Source: Streptomyces olivaceus
GTDB taxonomy: Bacteria > Actinomycetota > Actinomycetes > Streptomycetales > Streptomycetaceae
Direction of reading: 5' to 3'
DNA: 64,000 nt
Assembly: GCF_000721235.1 (NCBI RefSeq)
Contig: NZ_JOFH01000029.1
Span: 27,195 to 91,194 of the forward strand
Position numbers and translations under genes: made by a program. This document shows, piece by piece, positions 1-8,673 of the stretch. The notes under the pieces are model-generated. The model saw nothing but the letters and a program-made list of their open reading frames with translations. It did not search any database and had not been told where the DNA came from. Each line of letters begins with the position of its first letter. The first letter of the stretch is position 1.

Positions 1-877
1 GCGCGTCGTCCTCCTGCTCGGCGTCGGGCTCGTCCACCTCCAGCGGGCCCATGCCGGCCAGCATCGGCAGCAGCTCGCGCAGCCGGGCGCTCAGCTCGGA
101 GGCGCGCAGCCGCGAGGCGGGTGCCTTGGCGAGGCACTGCACGAGCAGCTGCCACAGCTCGTCCGGGATGCCGGGCAGCGGGACGACCCGCTCGGTCACG
201 TGGCGGCGCAGCACCGCGCCGGGATGTCCGCCGCCGAACGGCGTGAAGCCGGCCAGCAGCTCGTACAGCACCGTGGCCAGCGCGTAGATGTCGACCGCCG
301 CGCGCGGGGGCAGCCCTTCGACGATCTCGGGGGCCAGGTAGTCCGGCGTGCCGATGATCTTGGTGGCGCGGGTGCGCCGCGGGGTGTCGATGAGCTTGGC
401 CACCCCGAAGTCCGTGAGCAGGGCCGGGTGGGAGCCGCCGGGACCGAGCGGGCCCTGCATGTCGAGGAGCACGTTCTCGGGCTTGACGTCGCGGTGCACG
501 ATCCCGGCGGCGTGCGCGGCGGCCAGGCCGTCGGCGACGTCGGCGGCGACGGCCACCGCGGCCTCGGGTGCCAGGCGCCGCTCCCGGTCGAGGCGGGTAC
601 GCAGGTCGGTACCGCGGACCAGGTCCATGACCAGCGCGAGGTCGTTGCCGTCGACGACCAGGTCGCGGACGGAGACGACGTGCGGGTTCTCCAGGCCGAG
701 CAGGGCGGTGCGCTCCTGCACGAAGCGCGAGACGAGCTCCTGGTCGGACGCCAGGTCCTCGCGCAGCAGCTTGATCGCGACCGGCCCCTCGGGACCCTCG
801 CCCAGCCACACCGTGCCGGCGCTGCCCCGCCCGAGGATCTGGTGGGCGGTGTACCGGCTGCCGATCTTCCGTGCCAA
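1..877 (-). CDS. pkaB: Ser/Thr protein kinase PkaB (C-terminal part beyond window)
   Basis: Hanks-type protein kinase that phosphorylates Ser/Thr on target proteins. The readable 292 residues hold the whole catalytic domain: glycine loop LGRGSAG, VAIK lysine, HRDVKPEN catalytic loop, DFG metal site and a PDYLAPE activation-segment end, followed by an acidic stretch cut by the window edge. The start chosen is a TTG (875-877) with GGAG six to ten bases upstream; no ATG or GTG fits as well, and the protein then begins ARKIGSRYTAHQILG, like the start of PkaA. It lies 111 bp downstream of pkaA on the same strand, the same pair order as S. coelicolor pkaA-pkaB. Kinase identity is certain; the PkaB name rests on gene order and memory. 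Confidence 0.88.
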   Translation of the reverse strand, partial: MARKIGSRYTAHQILGRGSAGTVWLGEGPEGPVAIKLLREDLASDQELVSRFVQERTALLGLENPHVVSVRDLVVDGNDLALVMDLVRGTDLRTRLDRERRLAPEAAVAVAADVADGLAAAHAAGIVHRDVKPENVLLDMQGPLGPGGSHPALLTDFGVAKLIDTPRRTRATKIIGTPDYLAPEIVEGLPPRAAVDIYALATVLYELLAGFTPFGGGHPGAVLRRHVTERVVPLPGIPDELWQLLVQCLAKAPASRLRASELSARLRELLPMLAGMGPLEVDEPDAEQEDDA

Positions 878-988
878 GACTGCTCCTACCGACGCGTGTT
901 GCGCCTTAAAGTACGCGCCCGAGGAGCCAACCTTCACCGCGGAGGCGGAAATCACCCTCCGGATGTCGACAAGTCGCCGGACTCGGCC

Positions 989-2656
989 TCAGCCGGAGCC
1001 GCCCACGTCCTTCATCCAGTCGGTCACGCTGGTGAACCAGTCGGACAGCTGGGCCCAGTAGCCCTTGCCGGTGCCGATCCAGTCCTGCAGCGGGCTCAGC
1101 TCCCAGATCAGCCAGCCGGCCACGAACAGGATGACGATGGTGACCAGGCAGCCCTTGAGGCAGCCGAGGCCCGGGATGCGCATCGGGTTGGCGCTGCGCT
1201 GCCGCGGCGGCCTGGGCTCGCGCCGGGGCGGCTGCGGCTCGGGCGCGGGCGGCGGCGCGTACCGCTGCGGCTGGGGCCGGGGCTGCTGCTGGGGCTGCGG
1301 AGTGGCGTACCGCTGCGGCTGTTGCTGCTGCCCGTAGCCGTAGCCGGACGGCGGGGCCTGCCGGGGCGGCTGCTGCGGCTGCTGCTGCGGGCGGGACACC
1401 TGCCGCTGGGGGCGGCGGCGCAGCGGGTCCTGGTTCGGGTCGAGGTACTGGACCTGCGTCTGTTCGTTGCGGTCGCGGGCGGCGCGCAGCTGGTTCTGCC
1501 AGGGGTGCGGGTCCTCGGGACCGCCCTGCTGCCCGTCCTGACCGGGCGCGCCCGGTCCGCCCGGCTGTCCCGGCGGCACCGGCGGCATGACGGCGGTCGG
1601 GTCGGCGGCGCCCCGCTGGTTGCCGGTCTGCGGCAGGACGCTGGTCGCGCCGTTGGGGTCGTAGCCGCCGCTCGGGTGCTGCGCGTTGTGCGGGAGTACC
1701 TGGGTGGGGTCGGCGGCTCCGGGCTCGCCGGGGACCTGCGCGGGCGCGGGGTCGGGGGCGAGCAGTGCGCCCACGTTCTCGGCGGCGCCGATCTGCGCGC
1801 TGCTCGCGTGCACGCCGATGCCCTCGGCGACGACGCGCAGGCCGTGCGCCAGGTTCTCGGCGCTGGGGCGGTCGTCCGGGTTCTTGCGCAGGCAGCGCTC
1901 GATGACCGTCCACAGCGGGTCGGGGACGGTGGAGGGGCGGCGCGGTTCGGCGCTCAGGTGCTGGTGCAGCACTTCGAGGGCGGAGCCGCCGCCGAACGGG
2001 GGACGGCCGGTGACCAGCTCGTACAGCAGGATGCCGGCGCCGTACACGTCGACGGCGGAGGTCTGCGGGCGGCCCTCGGCGGACTCGGGCGCGACGTACG
2101 CGGGCGTGCCGACGAACTCGTGGGTGCGGGTGAGACCGGGTGAGTCGGCGAGGCGGGCGATGCCGAAGTCGGTGAGCATCGGGTGCATCTCGCCGCCGGT
2201 CTGCTTCAGCAGGACGTTGGCCGGCTTCAGGTCGCGGTGGACCACGCCGTCGGTGTGGCTGGCCGCGAGGGCGTCCGCGATCTGGGCGGTGAGCAGCGCG
2301 GCGGCGACCGGGGTGAGCGGCCCGTTCTCCCGCAGGTAGCGGTGGAGGTCGGGGCCGTCGACGAGGTCCATGACCAGGGCCAGCAGCTCGCCCTCGACGA
2401 CCAGGTCGCGGACCCGGACGATGTTGGGGTGGGTGAGCCGGAGCAGGACGGAGCGCTCGCGCAGGAAGCGCATCACGATGTCGGGGTCGCTCGCGAGCTC
2501 TTCCTTGAGGACCTTGATCGCGACGGTCTCGCCGGGCTGCCCGGCCACGGCCGCCTCGGCGCCCGCGGTCTCGCGCTGGCGGGCCCGCCAGACGGTGCCC
2601 GTGGCGCCGCGGCCGAGGGGCTCCTCGAGGAGGTACTTGCTGCCTACCGGCCGCAC
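989..2656 (-). CDS. pkaA: Membrane-anchored Ser/Thr protein kinase PkaA
   Basis: Hanks-type kinase of 555 residues. Catalytic domain at about residues 6-270: LGRGATGTVW glycine loop, TVAIKVL lysine, HRDLKPANV catalytic loop, DFGIA, and TPAYVAPE. Residues about 330-490 form a Pro/Gln/Arg-rich linker likely to be disordered and a phosphorylation target. One hydrophobic segment near residue 500-520 (GCLVTIVILFVAGWLIW) is followed by a short Trp-rich extracytoplasmic tail, so the kinase domain is cytoplasmic. The GTG start (2654-2656) is preceded by AGGAG; the open frame extends upstream but those codons lack kinase homology. The length is close to the 543 residues I recall for S. coelicolor PkaA. 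It diverges from the FHA-ATPase gene, an obvious candidate phospho-reader. Confidence 0.88.
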   Translation of the reverse strand: MRPVGSKYLLEEPLGRGATGTVWRARQRETAGAEAAVAGQPGETVAIKVLKEELASDPDIVMRFLRERSVLLRLTHPNIVRVRDLVVEGELLALVMDLVDGPDLHRYLRENGPLTPVAAALLTAQIADALAASHTDGVVHRDLKPANVLLKQTGGEMHPMLTDFGIARLADSPGLTRTHEFVGTPAYVAPESAEGRPQTSAVDVYGAGILLYELVTGRPPFGGGSALEVLHQHLSAEPRRPSTVPDPLWTVIERCLRKNPDDRPSAENLAHGLRVVAEGIGVHASSAQIGAAENVGALLAPDPAPAQVPGEPGAADPTQVLPHNAQHPSGGYDPNGATSVLPQTGNQRGAADPTAVMPPVPPGQPGGPGAPGQDGQQGGPEDPHPWQNQLRAARDRNEQTQVQYLDPNQDPLRRRPQRQVSRPQQQPQQPPRQAPPSGYGYGQQQQPQRYATPQPQQQPRPQPQRYAPPPAPEPQPPRREPRPPRQRSANPMRIPGLGCLKGCLVTIVILFVAGWLIWELSPLQDWIGTGKGYWAQLSDWFTSVTDWMKDVGGSG

Positions 2657-3048
2657 GTCATGCGCTCCTAGTTGCTTGCTGGCTGTTCGGACCCACTGTA
2701 GTGCCGGGCTCCCGGCACCGGGCTGCCGTCTCCGGACGGTTCCCGGGCAGGTTCGAAGGAAAGACGCTCGCCCCGGTCCCTTGGTTGCCGCTGCCCGGAC
2801 GTGAACGATCTCAAGCAGACGACATTCGGTCATCCACAGGTCACCTGTCAGGCATTTTTGGGGTCAGAGCCGACCAATCAAGATCATTTGACGGCGGACG
2901 GCGGGCGCGCTGTCAGTGGCAGGTGCGAGGATGCGTGCAGTACTGGCCGACGTGCTCGTGTGGCGGTGGGGGAAGTCCGCGGTGGGGGACCGTGGTGCGG
3001 CTTCTGTCCCGGCGTGCGGGCGCCCGCGCGAAGGGACCGCTGACGGCG
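2657..3048. promoter_or_regulatory. Divergent intergenic region pkaA / FHA-ATPase
   Basis: A 392-bp gap between two divergently read genes, therefore expected to hold both promoters. It is less GC-rich than its surroundings around 2815-2895, where a short imperfect palindrome (CAGGT.ACCTG, 2838-2848) and a TTGACG -35-like element (near 2888) can be seen. No convincing -10 partner was found, and no gene is supported in it. Confidence 0.4.
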
Positions 3049-6000
3049 ATGCAGATCCGGCTGACCGTCGTAGACCCGCTGGGCCCGCATGCCGCGGCGG
3101 GGGACCGCGCCGCGAGCTGCGACGTACTGGTCACCGCGCCGGCCGGCACCGCCCTGGCCGCGGTCGCCTCCGCCCTGGCCGCCGCGCTCCCCGGCGGCGA
3201 GGGCCAGCACTCCGGCCAGGTCGTGCTGTACGCGGGCGCGCAGCGGCTGGACGCGCAGCGCGGCATCCTGGGCGAGCCGCCGCTGATCGACGGCGCCGTG
3301 CTCAGTCTGGGCGCTCCCGGCGAGCCCGACGCGCACACCGAGCCGAGCGACGTACCGGCCCAGCTCCACGTGGTCGCCGGCCCCGACGCGGGCGGCGTCC
3401 ACCTGCTGCACGGTGGCCAGATCCGCCTCGGCCGCTCCGCCGACGCCGACGTCGCGCTCGACGACCCGGACGTCTCCCGGATGCACTGCGCCGTGACCGT
3501 CGGCTCCGACGCCCGCGTCTCGGTCGCCGACCTCGGCTCCACCAACGGCACCACCCTGGACGGCGCCCGCGTGGGCGACCGTCCGGTCCGCTTCGCGCCG
3601 GGTGCGCTGCTGCGGATCGGCGAGTCGGCCCTGCGCCTCGTGCCGGTGCCTCCGGCGGCGGAGGTGCGGGTGACGACGGTGCCGGACGGGGAGGGACACG
3701 TACGGCTGTCCGGGGCGCGGGTGCCCCGGCCGGGCGGCGGGGACGGCGACACGGTGGCCCACGCGCGCGCGGCCGACGGGGCGGAGGGGCACACGCGCGA
3801 GGCGCCCGCCGCCCCCGCGACCGGGCGGGGTGGCGGTGGCGGTGGCGGTGGCGGTGGCGGTGGCGGTGACCAGGGGACGACTGCCGGGCCCGGCGGCCGG
3901 ACCCACCACGCGTACGGCACCTCGGGGTACGCCACGGGCGCGGCACCCGCCGGCCCGCCCCAGGTCCCCGGCCAGGCCGGGGCACCCCGCATCGAGAGCC
4001 ACGGCACGGGTCCCACGGCGGGACGGCCCCGCCAGGCCCCGGCCGCGGGCGAGACACACGGCGGGGGATACGACACCGGCGGCCTCGGCGCCGACGGACG
4101 AGGCGCGGGCGGACGGGGCGACGACGGCCGCGGCACGAGCGGACGGGGCGACGACGGCCGCGGCGCGGGCGGGCACGGCGGCCGGACACACGGCGGCGAC
4201 GCCCCGGGCGCGTACGGTCCGGAATCCGCCGTACGCCCGGGCGGCGCGGACGCCGGTGGATACGGCGCGGGCCCGTCCGGCCCACGTGGCCCCCGGACGG
4301 GCACGCCCGCCGGGGGCGCTCACGGCGGGGCCCCGCACCACGGCGAGGCCCCGTACGGCGGGACCGTGTACGGCGGGGCAGCCGACGGTGTGCCGACCCG
4401 TGCGGACGGCACCGGGCGCAAAGGGACGCCGCTGCGCGGGACCGACGTACCGCCGGGTGTCCGCAGGCGGGGCGGGATAGGCGCCTGGGCGCGGCGGCTG
4501 ACCGGGGGACGCCCGGACGCGCAGGACGCCGCCGCGGCCGGTGTGCACCCCTACGACCACGACGAGGCGCCGCCGGGACCGGCACCGTCCGGCGCCGCCG
4601 GTGCCTCGACCGCACCCGAGACCTGGCCGGACCCGGCGTCCCTCCTGCTGACGGCCCTGGGACCGGGGCCGCGGCTCTGGGAGCGCGGCCCGGGCCACCC
4701 GGAGGCGCTCACCGTGCGGCTCGGCACGGCCGACCGGGTGGCGCCCGGCGGCGACGCCCCGCTGCCGGCGGTCCCGGTGACCGCCGGGCTGCGCGAGGTC
4801 GGCGCGCTCGGGCTCGCGGGTCCGCGCGCGCGGCTCGCCGGGCTGGCCCGCTCGGTCGTGGCCCAGCTCGCCGCCCTGCACTCGGCCGACGTCCTGGAGA
4901 TCGTCCTGATCAGTGCGGACCGTTCCAGGCCGCTCGCCGAGCGGTCCGCCGAGTGGTCCTGGCTGGGCTGGCTGCCGCAGGTGCGCCCGGGGCACGGCCA
5001 GGACTGCCGCCTGCTGCTCGCCCACGACCGCGAGCAGGCCGCAGCCCGCGCCCACGAACTGCTGCGCCGCCTGGAGGACCACCTGTCCGACGACGGCCGG
5101 ACCGGTGCCACGCCTCTGTCCGGCCCGGCGGCAGCCGCCCCGCACCGGCCGGCCGCGTCCGGGCCCGGCGCGCGTCGGGCCGGTCCGGTGCCGGACGCGC
5201 ACCCGGGCGCCACGGTCCCGCACGCGGACGCCACGGGTCCGGGCGACCAGGGCGGCATCGGCCACCGCCCCTCGTGGGCCCACCCGGACGCCGGCGCCGA
5301 CCCGGCCGGCGGCTTCCCGGGGCCGTACACGGTGGTCGTGGTGGACGGCGACCCCGGCGGTGCCGACGTACGCGAGACGGTGGCGCGGCTGGCCCTGGAG
5401 GGCCCGCGGGCCGGTATCCACGTCGTCTGCCTCGCCGAGACGGCCGCCGCCTCCCCCACCTCCCCGGTGGCGCGGACGTACGAGGCGGCCTGCGCCGTGT
5501 CGCCGGTGTTCCGGGAGTGCGGTGCCGTGGCACTGCTCAGCGGCGACGTGGCGACGACCCTGCGCCTGCTGCGCGTCGCACGCACGGCCGGCGCCCCGGG
5601 CACCCCGCACGTCCCCGGCAACCCGGCCGCCGCGTCCGCCGGCCCGGTCGGGCACGGCACCCTCGCCACGGTCGACGCCGTCTCCCCCGCCTGGGCCGAA
5701 CGGTTCGCCCGCGCGCTGGCGCCGTTGCGCACCGACACGGCCGCGGGCGGCGCACCCGGCGCGCGCGTGTCCGCCCCGCTCCCCCAGATGGCCCGCCTCC
5801 TCGACGAGCTGGGCCTCGCCCGCGCCACCCCCGCCTCGCTGATGGCCCGCTGGGCCGACGCGGGCGACGACCCGCAGGCCCTCGGCGGCCGCGCGCAGGC
5901 CGTCCTGGGCGCCGGAGCGCGCGGCCCCGTCGTGGCCGACCTCGCCGCGGAGGGACCGCACCTGCTGATCGAGGGCCCGCCGGGCAGCGGCCGCACCGAG

Positions 6001-6936
6001 CTGCTGCGGGCGCTGGTCGCCTCGCTCGCCTCCGCCGAGCGCCCCGACCGGCTCGGCATGGTCCTGATGGACGGCCGCGACGGCGTGAGCCCGGGCGCGA
6101 GCCACGGGGAAGGCCTGCGCGTCTGTACGGACGTACCGCACGTGACCACCCACCTCACCGGCAACGACCCGGTGCGCATGCGGGAATTCGCCCAGTCGCT
6201 GAGCGCCGAGCTGAAGCGGCGCGCCGAGTTGCTCGGCCGGTCGGACTTCGCCGAGTGGCACACGGGACGCGAGCTGTCCGGCCGGCTGGTCGCCCAGCGC
6301 ACCCCCACGGCCGGCGCCCCCGGCCCGGCGGGCGCGACGGGGGACGGGGACATAGATTCCCCGCCCAGCTCGACCATGCGCCTGCGCCCGGGAGCGGCCC
6401 GGCGCCGGGCGTCGGCCGTACCGCCGCTCCCCCGCCTCGTCGTGGTCGTCGACGACCTGGACGCCCTCGTCACGCCGCCCCTCGGCTCCCCCGGGCGCCC
6501 CGCGGCGGGTTCGGTGATGCGGGCCCTCGAAGCCGTCGCGCGGGAGGGCGAGCGGCTCGGCGTCCACCTGGTCGCCGCCACCGCGCCCGGCGGCCGGACG
6601 GACCGGACGGAGCCCGCCCTGCGCGCGACCCTGCGCGTGCGCCTCGACGCCCCGGTGCCGGGCCCCGACGAACCGGCGCCCGGACGCGGCCGGTTGACCC
6701 GCCCGGACGGCGGCACCGCGCTCTTCCAGGGCGGCCGGGTCACGGGCCGCATCCCCCGCACGGCGACCCTGCGCCCCACGGTGGTCCCCCTGGAGTGGCA
6801 CCGCATGGGCGACCCGCCCGCCCGCCGCCCGGTCCGCGAACTGGGCAACGGCCCGACGGACCTGGCCCTGCTGGCCAGCGCGTTGGAGCGGGCGGCACGG
6901 GAGGTGTCGGCGGCGGAGATGCCATCGCTGCTGTAG
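3049..6936 (+). CDS. FHA domain protein with FtsK/EccC-like ATPase domains
   Basis: A 1295-residue protein. Residues 1-95 resemble the ubiquitin/FHA-like N-terminus of EssC-type proteins; residues about 104-198 are a canonical FHA phosphothreonine-binding domain (LGRS, SRMH, STNGT). Residues about 220-560 are Gly/Ala-rich low complexity, including a run of about ten glycines. From about 560 an FtsK/EccC-like module begins (LWERGPGHPEALTVRLG, then WSWLGWLPQ). A second ATPase-like module near 970 has a P-loop-like GPPGSGRTE in which Arg replaces the Walker Lys, and near 1130 a Walker B LVVVVDDLD. No membrane segment is evident, unlike EssC/EccC. ATG chosen because it opens the conserved MQIRLTVVDP domain. 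It is divergent from pkaA and a likely phospho-dependent partner. Substrate unknown. Confidence 0.8.
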   Translation: MQIRLTVVDPLGPHAAAGDRAASCDVLVTAPAGTALAAVASALAAALPGGEGQHSGQVVLYAGAQRLDAQRGILGEPPLIDGAVLSLGAPGEPDAHTEPSDVPAQLHVVAGPDAGGVHLLHGGQIRLGRSADADVALDDPDVSRMHCAVTVGSDARVSVADLGSTNGTTLDGARVGDRPVRFAPGALLRIGESALRLVPVPPAAEVRVTTVPDGEGHVRLSGARVPRPGGGDGDTVAHARAADGAEGHTREAPAAPATGRGGGGGGGGGGGGGDQGTTAGPGGRTHHAYGTSGYATGAAPAGPPQVPGQAGAPRIESHGTGPTAGRPRQAPAAGETHGGGYDTGGLGADGRGAGGRGDDGRGTSGRGDDGRGAGGHGGRTHGGDAPGAYGPESAVRPGGADAGGYGAGPSGPRGPRTGTPAGGAHGGAPHHGEAPYGGTVYGGAADGVPTRADGTGRKGTPLRGTDVPPGVRRRGGIGAWARRLTGGRPDAQDAAAAGVHPYDHDEAPPGPAPSGAAGASTAPETWPDPASLLLTALGPGPRLWERGPGHPEALTVRLGTADRVAPGGDAPLPAVPVTAGLREVGALGLAGPRARLAGLARSVVAQLAALHSADVLEIVLISADRSRPLAERSAEWSWLGWLPQVRPGHGQDCRLLLAHDREQAAARAHELLRRLEDHLSDDGRTGATPLSGPAAAAPHRPAASGPGARRAGPVPDAHPGATVPHADATGPGDQGGIGHRPSWAHPDAGADPAGGFPGPYTVVVVDGDPGGADVRETVARLALEGPRAGIHVVCLAETAAASPTSPVARTYEAACAVSPVFRECGAVALLSGDVATTLRLLRVARTAGAPGTPHVPGNPAAASAGPVGHGTLATVDAVSPAWAERFARALAPLRTDTAAGGAPGARVSAPLPQMARLLDELGLARATPASLMARWADAGDDPQALGGRAQAVLGAGARGPVVADLAAEGPHLLIEGPPGSGRTELLRALVASLASAERPDRLGMVLMDGRDGVSPGASHGEGLRVCTDVPHVTTHLTGNDPVRMREFAQSLSAELKRRAELLGRSDFAEWHTGRELSGRLVAQRTPTAGAPGPAGATGDGDIDSPPSSTMRLRPGAARRRASAVPPLPRLVVVVDDLDALVTPPLGSPGRPAAGSVMRALEAVAREGERLGVHLVAATAPGGRTDRTEPALRATLRVRLDAPVPGPDEPAPGRGRLTRPDGGTALFQGGRVTGRIPRTATLRPTVVPLEWHRMGDPPARRPVRELGNGPTDLALLASALERAAREVSAAEMPSLL

Positions 6937-7050
6937 CACCGCGGGGGAACCCGGCCCGTCCGGCAGCACCGCGGCGAAATCCGGCCCGTCCGGCAGCACC
7001 GCGACGGAACCCCGCCCGTCCGGCAGCACCCCTGCGGAACCCGCCCCATC
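6931..7050 (+). repeat. 30-bp tandem repeat, four units, overlapping a stop codon
   Basis: Four head-to-tail units of exactly 30 bp (6931, 6961, 6991, 7021), each reading roughly (cg)gcagcaccgc-ggaacc-cggcccgtc, with two to seven differences between units. A partial fifth begins at 7051. The first unit contains the TAG stop of the FHA-ATPase gene, so the array lies in its 3' untranslated region. Confidence 0.85.
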
Positions 7051-7274
7051 CGGCGTTCGCGGACGAGGCCGTCCAGGCCGCAGCGGGGTTCGACAGGGGG
7101 CGGCAGCCTCCGGGGCCGCCCGCGTCCACGCCGGTCGCCCGATCACGGTCACGACCCCGTCACGATCCCCCTGTTGACGGCGGACGCGCTCTTGCCGCCC
7201 TCACCCCCCTGGCGTACACCAGAGCGCACGGAAGAGCGCCGGACGTTCGACGACGAACGAAGAACGGGGCAGTG
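6937..7274. other. Intergenic region upstream of the ABC importer
   Basis: A 338-bp gap with no supported gene. The left third is the 30-bp tandem repeat. The remainder should carry the importer promoter; a TTGACG element lies at about 7174. A CGTTCG-ACGA-CGAACG inverted repeat (7244-7259) sits just upstream of the ribosome-binding region of the binding-protein gene and may be an operator or a small hairpin. Confidence 0.45.
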
Positions 7275-8669
7275 ATGCGCACGAGCAGCACCAAGGGGAC
7301 ACGCAGCACACTCGGCAGGACCACCCGGGCCGCCGCCACCCTCGCCGCGGGAGCGCTCGCGCTCTCGCTCACCGCCTGCGGCGGCGGGGACGACGACAAG
7401 AGCGGGGACGACGGCAAGAACGGCGGCGACAAGCAGCAGCCCGCCTCCGTCACCCTCCCGAAGCTGGACGGCGAGAGCCTGGAGGTCGCCGCCGTCTGGA
7501 CCGGTACCGAGCAGGAGAACTTCAAGAAGGTCCTCGCCGAGTTCGAGAAGCGCACCGGCGCCGAGGTGACCTTCGTGCCCGCCCAGGACCCCATCATCAA
7601 CTTCCTCGGCTCGAAGGTCGCGGGCGGCGCCCCGCCGGACGTGGCGCTGCTCCCGCAGCCCGGAGCCATCAAGCAGGCCGTCGACAAGGGCTGGGCGAAG
7701 CCGCTGGGCGCCGAGGCGACCAAGGAGCTCGGCGAGAACTACTCGCAGGGCTGGCAGGACATCGGCACGGTCGACGGCAAGCCGTACGGCGTCTACTACA
7801 AGGCCGCCAACAAGTCGCTGATCTGGTACAACGCGCAGGTGTTCGCCAACGCGGGCGCCGAAGAGCCCAAGACCTGGGACGAGTTGCTGACCACCGCCCA
7901 GACGGTCTACGACTCCGGCGTCACACCGTTCTCGGTCGGCGGCGCGGAGGGCTGGACCCTCACCGACTGGTTCGAGAACGTCTACCTCTCGCAGGCGGGC
8001 CCGGAGAAGTACGACCAGTTGGCCAAGCACGAGATCAAGTGGACGGACCCGTCCGTCAAGGAGGCGCTCACCACGCTCGCCGGGATCTGGGGCAAGGCGG
8101 ACTACGTCGCGGGCGGTCCGACCGGCGCGCTGCAGACCGACTTCCCGACCTCGGTGACGCAGACCTTCACCGGCGGCGACCAGCCCAAGGCGGGCATGGT
8201 CTTCGAGGGCGACTTCGCCCAGGTCAACATCGGCGAGACGGAGGCGGAGGTCGGCACGGACGCGAAGGCGTTCCCCTTCCCGGCCGTCGGCGACACCGCG
8301 CCGGTCGTCTCCGGCGGCGACGCGGCCGTGATCCTGGAGGACTCGAAGGCGGCGCAGGCGCTGGCCACCTGGCTCGCCTCGCCGGACGCGGCGTCGATCC
8401 AGGCGAAGCTGGGCGGTTTCCTCTCGCCCAACGGCGGCGTCGACTCGTCGGTGTACCCGAACGCGGTGCAGAAGAAGATCGCCGAGGCGCTGGTCTCGGC
8501 GGGCGACGACTTCCGCTTCGACATGTCGGACCAGGCCCCGCAGGCGTTCGGCGGCACCCCCGGCAAGGGCGAGTGGAAGGCGCTGCAGGACTTCCTGAAG
8601 AACCCGAAGGACGTCGCCGGCGCCCAGGAGAAGCTGGAGGCGGACGCGGCTGCCGCCTACGGAGGCTGA
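7275..8669 (+). CDS. Carbohydrate ABC transporter solute-binding lipoprotein
   Basis: Extracellular substrate-binding lipoprotein of 464 residues, family-1 (sugar) solute-binding type. The signal peptide has an Arg/Lys-rich start, a hydrophobic core (TLAAGALALSL) and a lipobox ending LTAC, with the lipidated Cys followed by a Gly/Asp/Lys linker. The mature part carries the family pattern WTGTEQENFKKVLAEFEKRTGAEV and SKVAGGAPPDVALLPQPG. The ATG at 7275 is used; an in-frame GTG lies one codon earlier. It is first in a three-gene operon with two permeases. The sugar cannot be read from sequence. Confidence 0.92.
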   Translation: MRTSSTKGTRSTLGRTTRAAATLAAGALALSLTACGGGDDDKSGDDGKNGGDKQQPASVTLPKLDGESLEVAAVWTGTEQENFKKVLAEFEKRTGAEVTFVPAQDPIINFLGSKVAGGAPPDVALLPQPGAIKQAVDKGWAKPLGAEATKELGENYSQGWQDIGTVDGKPYGVYYKAANKSLIWYNAQVFANAGAEEPKTWDELLTTAQTVYDSGVTPFSVGGAEGWTLTDWFENVYLSQAGPEKYDQLAKHEIKWTDPSVKEALTTLAGIWGKADYVAGGPTGALQTDFPTSVTQTFTGGDQPKAGMVFEGDFAQVNIGETEAEVGTDAKAFPFPAVGDTAPVVSGGDAAVILEDSKAAQALATWLASPDAASIQAKLGGFLSPNGGVDSSVYPNAVQKKIAEALVSAGDDFRFDMSDQAPQAFGGTPGKGEWKALQDFLKNPKDVAGAQEKLEADAAAAYGG

Positions 8670-8673
8670 CGCG

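Noticed and set aside
200..2143. Long plus-strand open frame across the kinase genes
   Set aside because: It is the antisense of pkaA and pkaB; no homology and codon bias fits the minus-strand kinases.
3830..3870. Gly-run GGTGGC repeat in the FHA-ATPase gene considered as a separate repeat or frameshift hotspot
   Set aside because: The frame continues cleanly through it; simplest reading is a glycine linker, though polymerase slippage is possible.
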